Notes: generated by a model not told the origin, from the sequence alone. Counted from the stretch's first letter, positions 17,928-26,679 are shown. The stretch is DNA of 64,000 nt from Streptomyces sp. V4I8 (GCF_041261225.1 NZ_JBGCCN010000004.1:124001-188000); one strand, 5' to 3'. Made by a program: numbers and translations.

Positions 17928-19169
17928 AACAACTGGCCCATCCCCGTCGGCACCATGCTGTGGTAGCGGCGCGCTGATGAGGGCGAACGACGCGACAACC
18001 ACTGAAGCACTGGCCACGGACAGCAGCAAGGTGCGCAGTCCGCAACGTCGGGCCGGGGATTCAAGGAGGAAGTAGGAGAGGAGGGACAGTGTGAACGAGG
18101 CCAGGACGGCTGCGCCCTGCTGGGTGGGCAGCTCCCACTGAGGGACGGTGTGTTTCAGGTACACCCATACTGGCCAGTGCCAGAGGTAAAGGCCATAGCT
18201 GATTGTCCCCACGGCCACGACAGGGCGGGCGGCGAAGCTCTTCAGCACCACCTTTTCCGGGAGACTCGCAGTGTGCTGAGCCCTCTGCCGGCCCTCAAGC
18301 ACCGCCAGAACCGTGATGAGCGTGGCAGCGGCGAGACCAGCCAGGGGGAGCTGCCAGAAGTACAAGGCGCTGGAGTCGATGGTCGCTTGGGCCCACAGCA
18401 TCAGCAGGATGCCCACCGACAGGGCCCCAAGCAGGGGAAGTGCGCTCGTTGCCGCCTTCGACCTTTCCATCCGGGACACCGCAGCGTTCGTGAGGCAGGC
18501 CGCGAGTGCTCCGAGACACAGAGCACCCGCCCTGGTGTCCGTTCCCAGGTAGGCACGGTCGGGCAGCCCGGGCACATAGTTCCAGGCCGCAAGCGCGTAG
18601 CACACCATCGCCCCCATGCCCGTGGCGAAGGTGAGAAGGCGTTGGCCACCGCTGAGCGAGACGAGCACGACCACCAGTGCCGGCCACACCAGATAGAACT
18701 GCTCTTCCACGGCGAGCGACCAGAGATGATTCAGAGGGGCTTCGGCAGGCAGAACTGACCAATAGTCCACGTCGGCAAAGATCGTGTACCAGTTACCGAA
18801 AAACCCCAAGGCCGCCACTGTCTGTGAGTTGACGGTGGAGCGCATTGCCGGCACGTCCGCAGTCCACACCCAGAGCTGCACCGTGCAGAGCACGCAGAGA
18901 AGAGCGGGCAGCAGTCGCCGCACACGATGGGCGTAAAAGCGCCTCATCGTCAATGTGCCTGCTGCCCGCTGACGCAGTAGCAGCCGTGTGATGACAAAAC
19001 CCGAGATGACGAAGAAGAGGTCCACGCCCAGGAAACCACCGTCCGGCCCTACGCCGAAGTGATAGCCCATCACGGCTAATACCGCTACGGCGCGCAGTCC
19101 GTCGATGGACCGGATGCGACGCGCTTCATCATTCTCTGTGGCGCTCGGGGCCAGAGTTGTGAGGATCAT
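17913..19169 (-). CDS. Acyltransferase-3 (OafA/YrhL-like) membrane protein
   Basis: The 418-aa polytopic protein has the family start RIRSIDGLRAVAVLAVMGYHF (catalytic His in the first helix) and FLGVDLFFVISGFVITRLLL, then FYAHRVRRLLPALL and LNHLWSLAVEEQFYLVWP. About ten membrane helices follow. These enzymes move acyl groups across or at the membrane onto surface sugars. Many relatives are fused at the C-terminus to an SGNH domain; here the C-terminus ends after the last helix, and a separate SGNH lipoprotein gene lies 18 bp upstream in the same orientation, so the two probably work together. Confidence 0.9.
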   Translation of the reverse strand: MILTTLAPSATENDEARRIRSIDGLRAVAVLAVMGYHFGVGPDGGFLGVDLFFVISGFVITRLLLRQRAAGTLTMRRFYAHRVRRLLPALLCVLCTVQLWVWTADVPAMRSTVNSQTVAALGFFGNWYTIFADVDYWSVLPAEAPLNHLWSLAVEEQFYLVWPALVVVLVSLSGGQRLLTFATGMGAMVCYALAAWNYVPGLPDRAYLGTDTRAGALCLGALAACLTNAAVSRMERSKAATSALPLLGALSVGILLMLWAQATIDSSALYFWQLPLAGLAAATLITVLAVLEGRQRAQHTASLPEKVVLKSFAARPVVAVGTISYGLYLWHWPVWVYLKHTVPQWELPTQQGAAVLASFTLSLLSYFLLESPARRCGLRTLLLSVASASVVVASFALISAPLPQHGADGDGPVVSGVR

Positions 19170-19187
19170 GGTGTGGTTTCTGCTGAG

Positions 19188-20057
19188 CTATCGGGTGAAC
19201 ATGGAGTTGAGGATCCACTTGGACAGACGATCGCGACTCCAGTCGGCAGGGTGATGGGTTTCGTCGTACAGGGCATGGCCTTGCAAGGTTTCCGGACATC
19301 CGTTGGCATTGCAGAGCTCTGCGTTGAGGTCCAGGAGATGTACACCCTTGTCCTTGTGCTTTTCCGCAATCTCTTGGACCTCTCTGTTCATTGTTTTAGT
19401 CAGTTTATTCCAGCCCCCCTTAGCATTGACCATATTGGTCAAGTAAACCGGAGTGCCATTCTTTGTGAGAATATTGATGGCGAGATCCATGTTGCGTTCG
19501 AACCTCTGACGAAAAAGAGGGTGCTCAATGGTGAGCTCTACGCCTTTTCCGTCGAACTCTTGCGGGACGACGTCCCAGTTTCCCGTGCGCAGCAGGACGG
19601 CATCAGGTTGGTATTTGTTCATGTACTCTGGCCATTTCACAGGCCATTCAAGACAGGCCTGCGGGGGCTTTTTTCCGGCGATCCAGTCGGGCAGCATAAT
19701 TCCGCAACCGCCGAGTCCGGCGTTCACGATCACATTCTTTTCCGATGCAACCTTGGACATTCCGTCACCGAAATAACCGGCCCACGAGTCACCCACAACA
19801 AGCACTGTCTTACCCCGAACGGCAGGAGACAGAGCATCCACGCCCACGCGCGGAGGCGCCGAGCTCAAGGATGTGCTCGACGGGCCCGGCGCCGGCGCCG
19901 CACTGGAACTCTGCACTGCTGTGCTGGAGGCCGCCCTGCCTGGGGCAGCAGTGTCGACTGAACTGCAGCCAGCCAGGGTCGAGAGAAAGGCTGGCATGAT
20001 AAATGCCACCCAGCGGCGGGGCGAACGTGCGAACACAGGAATCCCTTCGTTTTGCAT
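19188..20057 (-). CDS. SGNH-hydrolase-like lipoprotein, partner of the acyltransferase
   Basis: Start is placed at ATG 20057 because a signal peptide begins there; the frame extends to 20141. The 289-aa product has an Arg-rich start, a hydrophobic segment and a lipobox LAGC. A Ser/Ala-rich linker leads to an SGNH domain: VLVVGDSWAGYFGDG (nucleophile Ser), NAGLGGCG, TGNWD, and the C-terminal D-x-x-H block YDETHHPADW. The fold matches the C-terminal domain of acyltransferase-3/SGNH fusion proteins that O-acetylate polysaccharides. It sits directly upstream of the acyltransferase gene, and the pair looks like a split form of that fusion. Confidence 0.85.
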   Translation of the reverse strand: MQNEGIPVFARSPRRWVAFIMPAFLSTLAGCSSVDTAAPGRAASSTAVQSSSAAPAPGPSSTSLSSAPPRVGVDALSPAVRGKTVLVVGDSWAGYFGDGMSKVASEKNVIVNAGLGGCGIMLPDWIAGKKPPQACLEWPVKWPEYMNKYQPDAVLLRTGNWDVVPQEFDGKGVELTIEHPLFRQRFERNMDLAINILTKNGTPVYLTNMVNAKGGWNKLTKTMNREVQEIAEKHKDKGVHLLDLNAELCNANGCPETLQGHALYDETHHPADWSRDRLSKWILNSMFTR

Positions 20058-20115
20058 ACGGCGTTGGTGTGGGCCGGAGGCATGGCTCAATGGAGAAGCG
20101 TGATGGTCTGCCTCG

Positions 20116-21435
20116 TTACCGCCGGCGGGTGAAAACGGCAAACTTCATGGCCACGAAACGGACAATGGTAACCAGGCAGCAGGCAATGGAAAGAACGAAG
20201 ACCTCGGAGATACGCGAGGGTGAGCTTGCAAGTGCCCGATAGGCCGCCACTGCGCCTACGGTCACAAGATAGCTGAAGGCGAACAGAAAGATCCCGCCAG
20301 TATGGGCACGCGTGGCTCCAGTAAGTGAACCCCGGAATGTCAGTCGCCTATTGGCTTCGGTATTGATGACAGTAAGTACCGTCTGCGCAACCAGATTGGC
20401 AAGAAGTGGAGACCACCACATGCGCATGAGCCAGTAAAGTACTGCATGGCCCGCCGTAGAAGCGACACCGATGGCGAGGAAGCATCCAATTTCCCAGGTA
20501 GCAATACCACGCCGCTCCCGGGCCAGTACAGCATCAGGGTGCTCAGCAATCGGTGCGGGCCGTGGCGGAAGCGGGACGGCCGCTCCACCGGATGCCTTGA
20601 GCCGGGCCATTCTCCATAACCCCGAGATGTTCCTCAAGGACGTCCGTGCCACATCGACCCGACTGTCCAAGTCCTCGACCCAGTCAACAGCGACCTCGTG
20701 CACACGCAAACCGTTGTAGTCCGCGAGAATGAGAAGCTCCGTGTCGAAAAAGAAGCCGTCGTCACGTGTCGCCTCGAGTAGTGGGCGAACTACTTCTGTC
20801 CGAGCGGCCTTGAAGCCGCATTGGCCATCACTGAACCTGGTGCCATGCGTAAATCGAATCAGAGAGTTGTAGGCACGCGAGATGAATTCGCGTTGAATGC
20901 CACGCTGAGTCTGTGCTCCAGGGGCGAGCCTGCTGCCGATCGCCAGATCGGAATGCCCGCTGGCTAACGGGGCAATAAGCGGGAGAAAGCCGCTCAACCC
21001 AGTTGAAAGGTCAACATCCATATAGGCAACGATGTCTGCGTCACTGACGCCCCATACGGTGCGTAACGCGAGGCCCTTGCCCTTGCGGCCAAGGCGCACA
21101 GCACCCACCCCTGGCAGCTCGGCGGCCAACTCTTGCGCCACCTCAAATGTGCGATCAGTGCTGGCGTTGTCTGCAACAGTGATGCGCCACGAGAAGGGCA
21201 GTTCCTCCTGCAGCCGTGCATGCAGGGTACGCAGACAACCCGGCAGAGCGCGTTCCTCGTTGTAAGCCGGAACAACGATTTCCACGGTCGTCGTTCCCGA
21301 AGCCGGCTGAGTGGTGCTGTAAGACTTCTGAAAGGGAACAGGATAGGTCAGTGATTGCGGCAGCGTAGACAGGGCCGAGGATAATTTTGCCTCGACAGCA
21401 CCTGCAGTCGAGGCAAGTTCATGTGGTGCATTCAT
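20116..21435 (-). CDS. GT2 glycosyltransferase fused to a GtrA-like membrane domain
   Basis: The 439-aa protein has a DPM/ALG5-type GT2 domain (residues 50-290): VEIVVPAYNEE, ITVADNASTDRTFE, YMDVDLST (nucleotide-sugar-binding Asp-x-Asp), and FSDGQCGFKAARTEV. This type loads a sugar onto a polyprenyl phosphate. After a Pro-rich linker, residues 310-435 form four hydrophobic segments with the GtrA pattern (NRRLTFRGS, RFVAMKFAVF). GtrA domains help translocate the lipid-linked sugar. The fusion predicts synthesis and flipping of a polyprenyl-phosphate sugar, used by GT-C enzymes outside, such as the candidate at 22102. Confidence 0.9.
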   Translation of the reverse strand: MNAPHELASTAGAVEAKLSSALSTLPQSLTYPVPFQKSYSTTQPASGTTTVEIVVPAYNEERALPGCLRTLHARLQEELPFSWRITVADNASTDRTFEVAQELAAELPGVGAVRLGRKGKGLALRTVWGVSDADIVAYMDVDLSTGLSGFLPLIAPLASGHSDLAIGSRLAPGAQTQRGIQREFISRAYNSLIRFTHGTRFSDGQCGFKAARTEVVRPLLEATRDDGFFFDTELLILADYNGLRVHEVAVDWVEDLDSRVDVARTSLRNISGLWRMARLKASGGAAVPLPPRPAPIAEHPDAVLARERRGIATWEIGCFLAIGVASTAGHAVLYWLMRMWWSPLLANLVAQTVLTVINTEANRRLTFRGSLTGATRAHTGGIFLFAFSYLVTVGAVAAYRALASSPSRISEVFVLSIACCLVTIVRFVAMKFAVFTRRR

Positions 21436-21566
21436 CGTGATCCCTCTACGGTTAGCTCCGATTCCGCAGCGATGCTGGGAGGCTTTGCTAAAAATTTGCC
21501 TCGCCGGTCAAAGCGGATCTCCGGCTCAGATCATGCTGGCTATTCTGACCGTTTCCTATCACATAC

Positions 21567-21610
21567 CATTCGATGTACTGCGGAACACGCTTCCAGCTGT
21601 ACATCGAATG
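21567..21610. repeat. Perfect 12-bp inverted repeat
   Basis: CATTCGATGTAC (21567-21578) and GTACATCGAATG (21599-21610) are exact reverse complements around a 20-nt spacer. The site lies 130 bp upstream of the GT2-GtrA start, not at a visible 3' end, so it may be an operator or a mobile-element relic. Confidence 0.7.
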
Positions 21611-21804
21611 GCGGACCAACCGTGGATGTCAGCGGTTCTTCGAGAGTACGGTGCAGAGTGACGGAGCCAAGGCCACCGTGGCTTCCGTGAGCTCTCACAG
21701 TCAATTGATGATTTCGACTCCCATCGGTATTCATACTCCCTTTTCCGCTGCGCAGACCGGCAGCACAGCGTTCAAGGCAGCCAGATACCGCAACAGGCAT
21801 TACA

Positions 21805-21844
21805 GCAATCGCCGTGCCACGGGTTCCTACCTGTGGCACGGCGA
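21805..21844. repeat. Perfect 14-bp inverted repeat
   Basis: AATCGCCGTGCCAC (21805-21818) and GTGGCACGGCGATT (21831-21844) are exact reverse complements around a 12-nt loop. It looks like a terminator, but no gene ends just before it on either strand. Confidence 0.7.
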
Positions 21845-21977
21845 TTCGTAGTTCCGCATCGGGTGTTACCACGTAAACGCGTCATGGCAGTGAAGAGGGA
21901 GCCTCTGTCTTGTAGAGGACCGCTTGCGGCGGGGCTCGCGCTCACCCACCGCATGACACGAGGAAGGAGAATCAAAC

Positions 21978-22157
21978 GTGTACGGAGGAGGCCCCGGCAT
22001 TGGCGCAGGAATTGGAGGCGCGGTCGGAGGAGGTGGCGCACTGGCCATCACCGGCCCCGGACAGTTGGAGCTCGTCGGCCTGCTGGCCGTGGCTCTGCTC
22101 ATTACTGGTGCCTTGTTACTGCGGGCGGCTTCGCTGAAGCACCACGACGGTAGCTGA
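21978..22157 (+). CDS. 59-aa LAITG-type wall-sorting protein without signal peptide
   Basis: AAGGAG lies about 8 nt before GTG 21978. The protein has a 20-residue Gly-rich start (VYGGGPGIGAGIGG...), then LAITG (residues 22-26), a hydrophobic stretch (ELVGLLAVALLITGALLL) and a basic tail (RAASLKHH). LAxTG is the motif cut by class E sortases of Streptomyces, followed as here by a helix and basic residues. Unusually, there is no N-terminal signal peptide, so the product may be a small membrane protein with its N-terminus outside. Similar tiny LAxTG-type proteins occur in Streptomyces next to glycosyltransferase genes. Its last 56 bp overlap the end of the convergent gene at 22102. It is too short for ordinary gene callers. 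Confidence 0.7.
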   Translation: MYGGGPGIGAGIGGAVGGGGALAITGPGQLELVGLLAVALLITGALLLRAASLKHHDGS

Positions 22158-23796
22158 CACCAGCCAACGGGGGTGCCGGCTGGGCGGATGGCGTTCGTCC
22201 ACTCGGCACCACCGCTGGCACGCCATCCGCAGCCGGCGGCTCTACCGAGTACTCCCTTCGGAACATCAGCCAGAAGCACAGTGCGGCCAGCGGCATGCAC
22301 AGGGCCGTCAGAAAGTCGGCCGGGATCATGTGCTTGTGAATGTCGGACGCCCCCTCACTCAGCATCGCGAGCCAGAACAGGCCGAACACCGAGAGCACCA
22401 CACACACCGTCATCCGTCCGACGGCCCTGGCCGACGGGCGTGCCCAAGTCCGGCTGGCAAGCACTGCCCCCAACGTCAGCGTGCCGAGCAAGAGCAACGG
22501 CACCAGCGCCGGCACCGAATGGAAGAACTCGAAGATCCTGGTAACCACCACGATTCGCCGTTCCTTGGAGTAGGGCGGATGCCCGGAATCGGGTGGATAG
22601 GCACCGAGATAGTTGTCAAGGGTCGGATGGGTCATGGCCTGGATACCGCGCGCTCCCATGCCGATCAGCCGGTCGGGGTGCGTCAGATAGTGGAACATGA
22701 TCTTGCCCGGAGTGACGTTCTCGACGTACTCATTCCAATACGGCGTCTTTGCCGCGGAGTTGACACTCGTCATCCGACTGCCAATGGCGGAGACCAGCGC
22801 AGGAGGTGCTCCCAGCGCGCGGAGGTCTCCTGCCGGGTCCGGGCTGTGCGGCAACATCTCGACGAAGACAGCGTTGTACCAGACCTGCCGATTGAGACGC
22901 TCGACCTGCACAGCAGAGAACCCGGCGGCGACGCCGCAGAGCACAGCGCTGGCGATCAGAGCCGGCCAACGCACCGCCAGCCACCGCCCGAGCCGGCGAA
23001 GACGGCTGCTGCCCGGACGTGGGGTCGGTCGACCGCCCTTCCCCCGAACGCTTGGAAGCCATAGCAACGCCAGAAGTCCCACGGGCAGCAAGCCGACGAA
23101 TTGGGGCTTGGCCGTCATGACAACCATCAGCGCGACGGTCGTCAGAACAATGCCACCGAGGGTCGCGGTCGACCGCCGCCACAACAGGAGCAGAGCCGCG
23201 CACAGCAGCATGAGGCCGATCAGACCAGCTGGTTCGCTGTACGGCGAGATGAAGAAGTCCGCGAACGCCGAGTCGCACATGACCAGGCCGAACCCAGCAG
23301 CCGTCGCGAACCGCAGCCACAGCGGTCCCGGCAGCAGTACCACCAACAGGGCGGTTACCGCGCCGAATGCGACCGCGCACAGCACTCCGACCGCACGAAG
23401 GTCGAGCGCGCCGGGCAGACCGAGCACCGGAGTCAGGCTCTTGGCCAGCCAGAGCACCAATTGGTGCGACGAGTAGTACCGATCGCCCCAGCCCGGTGTC
23501 GCGCAGGCCTCGCCGTACCGAGGCACTGAGATCCAGGTGGGGTACACGTGTGCGTACATCGGCACGTCCCACGGGCGGTCATTTACCAGCCCCAGTGGAC
23601 AGAACAGGCGAACGCCGTCCCCGTTGTCGCCCATCCCGACCATGCCGCCGAGCAATAGCCGCAGGAGCATCACGGCCGACCAGACGGTTCCCGCGATTGC
23701 AGCTACGATCCACACCGCGCGGCGGCTGGGGTCCCCGACCAGCCGCAGGCGCACTGCGGCCCTGCTCAGTACGTCGCGTGTGGCGCGCTCGGTCAT
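22102..23796 (-). CDS. GT-C-like polytopic membrane protein (candidate glycan glycosyltransferase)
   Basis: The ATG at 23796 shares one base with the stop codon of the upstream lipoprotein gene (TGATG) and follows GGAGGGACAG, so it is translated by coupling; the frame runs further upstream to 23979 but that part is Arg-rich and untypical. The 564-aa product has about 11 hydrophobic segments. After the first is an acidic external loop, GGMVGMGDNGDGVRLFCPLG, as in GT-C enzymes that use polyprenyl-phosphate sugars. A conserved-looking SPYSEPAGLIG motif occurs in the middle. I infer a hexose transferase acting on a surface glycan or protein, the last gene of the exosortase operon. The exact family is not certain. 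Confidence 0.75.
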   Translation of the reverse strand: MTERATRDVLSRAAVRLRLVGDPSRRAVWIVAAIAGTVWSAVMLLRLLLGGMVGMGDNGDGVRLFCPLGLVNDRPWDVPMYAHVYPTWISVPRYGEACATPGWGDRYYSSHQLVLWLAKSLTPVLGLPGALDLRAVGVLCAVAFGAVTALLVVLLPGPLWLRFATAAGFGLVMCDSAFADFFISPYSEPAGLIGLMLLCAALLLLWRRSTATLGGIVLTTVALMVVMTAKPQFVGLLPVGLLALLWLPSVRGKGGRPTPRPGSSRLRRLGRWLAVRWPALIASAVLCGVAAGFSAVQVERLNRQVWYNAVFVEMLPHSPDPAGDLRALGAPPALVSAIGSRMTSVNSAAKTPYWNEYVENVTPGKIMFHYLTHPDRLIGMGARGIQAMTHPTLDNYLGAYPPDSGHPPYSKERRIVVVTRIFEFFHSVPALVPLLLLGTLTLGAVLASRTWARPSARAVGRMTVCVVLSVFGLFWLAMLSEGASDIHKHMIPADFLTALCMPLAALCFWLMFRREYSVEPPAADGVPAVVPSGRTPSAQPAPPLAGVSYRRGASAKPPAVTRHQ

Positions 23797-24617
23797 CACT
23801 GTCCCTCCGCGAAAGAACTGAGCGTGCCGGTGATGGTCGCTCCAGGATCGGCGGGGCCGACGCCGCACTTCACCGTCCTGTTGCCTTTCGCCCACTCGTC
23901 CTCGGTCGGCGTTTCGGCCTTGATGACGATGCCCGGCGCATGGGACCGCGCGAGGAACTCCCGTACGAACGGCTGGCACACACGAGTGGCGGCCGCCTGA
24001 ATGCCGTCGTCGCTATACGGTCCCGCGTCGAGGCTCAGCCAGGCATTGACCTCTTCCCTGTCGTGCGGCCGGTCACAGGTCACGACCTCACCGCGTCGCT
24101 CACAGGTACGTACCGCCGCGGACCTTTCGCTTTGCATGATGTCACGCACCGGAAAGCGCACTAAGGGGCCGGTCTTTTTGTCCAGAGACGGTGGTGACGC
24201 ATCGCAGCGGACGGTCCGTACACCGCTGGCCCATTCCTTGCGGGTTGGGTATTTCGACCAGATCCCGAAGGCGAGCGAGTCCCGAGGCCCGGCGCCCAGG
24301 TACTCCCTGAGCACGTCCGCGCTGCATCGGCCGTTCATGTACTCCTGAAGCTGTTCCGGTTCGGGCCGTTGGGGCGCGTCAGCGAGTGGACCCTCGACGG
24401 TTACCAGTTGGAAGGTTTCTGTCCGGTGCGGTCGATCGCAGGGGACCGGTGGGGCGACGTCACTGGGGTCGTAAAGGTCCTCTGTCGTCATGAAGTGGTG
24501 ACAGGTGCCCACGCCTTGCCGGACTGTCGGTACAGCCTCCGCGGCTGAGCTACTCGGCACGCAGCCTGCCAGGAACAGGATCCCAGCGGCACCCAGTAGT
24601 GCTGGGTATGTTCGCAT
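23796..24617 (-). CDS. Lipoprotein with repeated C-x-RPH-x-x-E motifs (septum-formation-family-like)
   Basis: Two close ATGs (24623 and 24617) are possible; the second has AAGAG at better distance. The 273-aa product has a hydrophobic start and lipobox LAGC (FLAGCVPSS). The external part holds two similar repeats, each with a Cys followed by a CDRPH-x-x-E motif: VPCDRPHRTETFQLV and VTCDRPHDREEVNAW, together with further Cys residues. That pattern is typical of the Septum_form family of actinobacterial extracytoplasmic proteins; function unknown. It lies in the exosortase operon, 45 bp after the GT2 gene, and its stop overlaps the next start. Confidence 0.75.
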   Translation of the reverse strand: MRTYPALLGAAGILFLAGCVPSSSAAEAVPTVRQGVGTCHHFMTTEDLYDPSDVAPPVPCDRPHRTETFQLVTVEGPLADAPQRPEPEQLQEYMNGRCSADVLREYLGAGPRDSLAFGIWSKYPTRKEWASGVRTVRCDASPPSLDKKTGPLVRFPVRDIMQSERSAAVRTCERRGEVVTCDRPHDREEVNAWLSLDAGPYSDDGIQAAATRVCQPFVREFLARSHAPGIVIKAETPTEDEWAKGNRTVKCGVGPADPGATITGTLSSFAEGQ

Positions 24618-24661
24618 GTGCATCTCTTGTGTCGTCTCGGAGTCTTGTTGGTGATGGTGAG

Positions 24662-26041
24662 TCAGGCCTCTTTTGCGATTGGCCCGAGGACGAGTGCCTC
24701 TGAATTGCGACGGGTCTTGGCCCAGCCTTGACGACCCCAGACCACCCGGCCGGTGGCGCGCCAGGCGATGACATAGAAGAGATAGATCATTGCGGCGTAG
24801 GCAACGCCCCAACCGATGCATCGGATCAGTGGCTGAGAGGGCTCACAGCGTCGGTGATAGAGATAGCCCCAGACCGCGAACTGCGCGATTCCGAAGAATA
24901 CGTAGAACATAAACAGCACAGCCCCACCCGCCCACAAAAAGGACATGGTCTCACTCGGGTAGAGGATCAGGTTGTTGAAGAAGATCATGATCGGGAGGGG
25001 GTAGATCACCGTCCCAACAAGCCAGAGCCAAGGCTGAATCAGGTAGTAGGAGATCTCGATGACTCCCGCATTGGAGAGGTACGGCGAGCGCCATGTCTTA
25101 GGGAGGTAGCGCATGCATTGCATGGTCCCCTGGCACCACCGCGTCCGCTGGGTGACAAAGCGCGGCAGACTCGGGAGCGCTTCCTGGTCCACCCAGGCTT
25201 CTGCGGCGTAGCCGGTACGAAAACCGGCCAGCATGATGTGCAGGCCGAGCTCGAAGTCCTCCAGCAACGATCCGCGCCATGGCGCCCGGTCGGGGCCGGC
25301 GAGCGCATCAAGTGCCGTCATCCGGCTGAACTGGCCGTTCCCGCCCATGCACACGCTCTTCGTGGTCCGCCGGGACATCTGAATAGCGGAGATCGCGGCC
25401 CGGAACTCCATGTCCTGCATGCGGATAAGCGTGCGGCCGAACCAGTTCTGCATGCGTGTTCCGGCCGGCACCGGCTCGTGGACGTCCCGGTTGGTCATGC
25501 GGACCTCGATCTGGACCGCACCCATCTCCGGATTGCCGAACAGGTCAGGTCCGGCACACACGTCGAGCACGTTGGCGGAGGGACGCCCGTCCGCATCAAA
25601 GACGGCCACAATGACCGATGCCCGGTCAGTGCCCTCCGGCAGCCAGTGGTCGAGCGCTCGATAGCCGGCGTTCAGAGCGTAACTCTTGCCCGTTCGGGCG
25701 TTGGGGCGGCGCCGCTGAACCAGATGGACGAAAGAGCAGCGCTCCGTATGGCTACGGACGATCTCCGCCGTCCTGTCATCGGAATCATCGTCGATGACCC
25801 ATAAGTGGACGTCTGGGTATTGTTCGCGGAGATAGTCGAGGGTGTCACCGATGACGCTGTCCTCGTCGCGGCAAGGGATGAGGAAGTGCCATGCAAAATC
25901 CTCCCCTTGGCCTGGCTGCTGCGGCTTCGCGCGTAGGAAGGAAATAACCAGCAGGGTCACATAGACCGTGAATACAGCATTGAGGATGAGGGCGAGTGCC
26001 ATCGACAAGCCGACGAACTCAGTCTCTTGGAACGGCCTCAC
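24662..26041 (-). CDS. BcsA-like processive GT2 glycosyltransferase
   Basis: GTG 26041 overlaps the exosortase stop by four bases (GTGA), so the two genes are translationally coupled. The 459-aa protein has one N-terminal helix, then a GT2 domain with LIPCRDED, WVIDDDSDDRTAEIV (D motif), FDADGRPS (DxD-type), LLEDFELGLH (catalytic ED) and QRTRW (the Q-x-x-R-W product-binding motif of cellulose/chitin/hyaluronan-type synthases), followed by four or five C-terminal helices. It should make or extend a polysaccharide while moving it through the membrane. No PilZ domain is present. Its coupling to an exosortase is the feature that defines this locus. Confidence 0.92.
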   Translation of the reverse strand: MRPFQETEFVGLSMALALILNAVFTVYVTLLVISFLRAKPQQPGQGEDFAWHFLIPCRDEDSVIGDTLDYLREQYPDVHLWVIDDDSDDRTAEIVRSHTERCSFVHLVQRRRPNARTGKSYALNAGYRALDHWLPEGTDRASVIVAVFDADGRPSANVLDVCAGPDLFGNPEMGAVQIEVRMTNRDVHEPVPAGTRMQNWFGRTLIRMQDMEFRAAISAIQMSRRTTKSVCMGGNGQFSRMTALDALAGPDRAPWRGSLLEDFELGLHIMLAGFRTGYAAEAWVDQEALPSLPRFVTQRTRWCQGTMQCMRYLPKTWRSPYLSNAGVIEISYYLIQPWLWLVGTVIYPLPIMIFFNNLILYPSETMSFLWAGGAVLFMFYVFFGIAQFAVWGYLYHRRCEPSQPLIRCIGWGVAYAAMIYLFYVIAWRATGRVVWGRQGWAKTRRNSEALVLGPIAKEA

Positions 26042-26679
26042 AGCGGTGCTCCGTTCAACTGCTCACGTGGCTCCCGTCGTCGCATCGCCACCAAGAGCAA
26101 GACGGTCACCGAGGCAGCCACGCCCACCAGGCTGAGCAGGGAGCCGACCACGGTGTGCGCCCAGCCGAAGCCGTCATCGCCCCATTGCTGGTAGAAAAAG
26201 GCAATCAGGCAGAGCCGCAGCTGGTTTGTCACAACCAGTACCGCTGCCCCGATTGCCGTCCCCGCCAAAATACGTGGAATTGTGGATCGATGGCTTGCCA
26301 TGAATCCTGCGCCTACCAGAAGGAGCGGAAGGATCAGCAGGGCCGAACTGCATCCTGATGTGATCCGCAGACCCATTGCATGCGGCGTGCCGAGACCGAA
26401 GAGCGCAACCGCTCGGTCCCAAATGATGGCGGTATGTCCATCGGTGACCAGAGCGATGGCGTGCTGACCGACTGCAGCCTCGACGGAGCGGAACCACTCG
26501 TTGAAGGCGTACAGAGCCACTGCGATGACTACGAAACTTGCGGAGATTGCGATGCGAGGGTAAGGGACGCGAGATCCCTCTGATGATTCAAGGCCGATGA
26601 CCGGCACCTGCGGCGGCCCGGCCGTAAGGATTGCGCTCCTCCCCGGTCCGGTGTGACGAGATGGCGGATTGGGCTGCAC
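26038..26679 (-). CDS. Exosortase/archaeosortase-family transpeptidase
   Basis: GTG 26679 is chosen because AAAGG lies 8 nt upstream; the open frame continues to 26925 but with Arg-rich, non-membrane sequence. The 213-aa product has about six hydrophobic segments and the three residues that define the family: Cys110 in ITSGCSSALLILPLL, Arg155 in NQLRLCLIAFF and His175 in WAHTVVGSLLSLVG. Exosortases cut C-terminal sorting signals (motif, helix, basic tail) of surface proteins and usually sit beside exopolysaccharide genes, as here with the overlapping GT2 gene. The likely substrates in this window are the two IDPAxGT-tailed proteins at 6413 and 15396. I cannot name the subfamily. Confidence 0.88.
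   Translation of the reverse strand: MQPNPPSRHTGPGRSAILTAGPPQVPVIGLESSEGSRVPYPRIAISASFVVIAVALYAFNEWFRSVEAAVGQHAIALVTDGHTAIIWDRAVALFGLGTPHAMGLRITSGCSSALLILPLLLVGAGFMASHRSTIPRILAGTAIGAAVLVVTNQLRLCLIAFFYQQWGDDGFGWAHTVVGSLLSLVGVAASVTVLLLVAMRRREPREQLNGAPL

Larger units (their letters stand above)
21436..21977. other. Divergent intergenic region with two perfect hairpins
   Basis: No gene is supported in these 540 bp between the leftward GT2-GtrA gene and the rightward 59-aa LAITG gene. Two perfect inverted repeats (listed separately) lie inside it. Confidence 0.6.
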
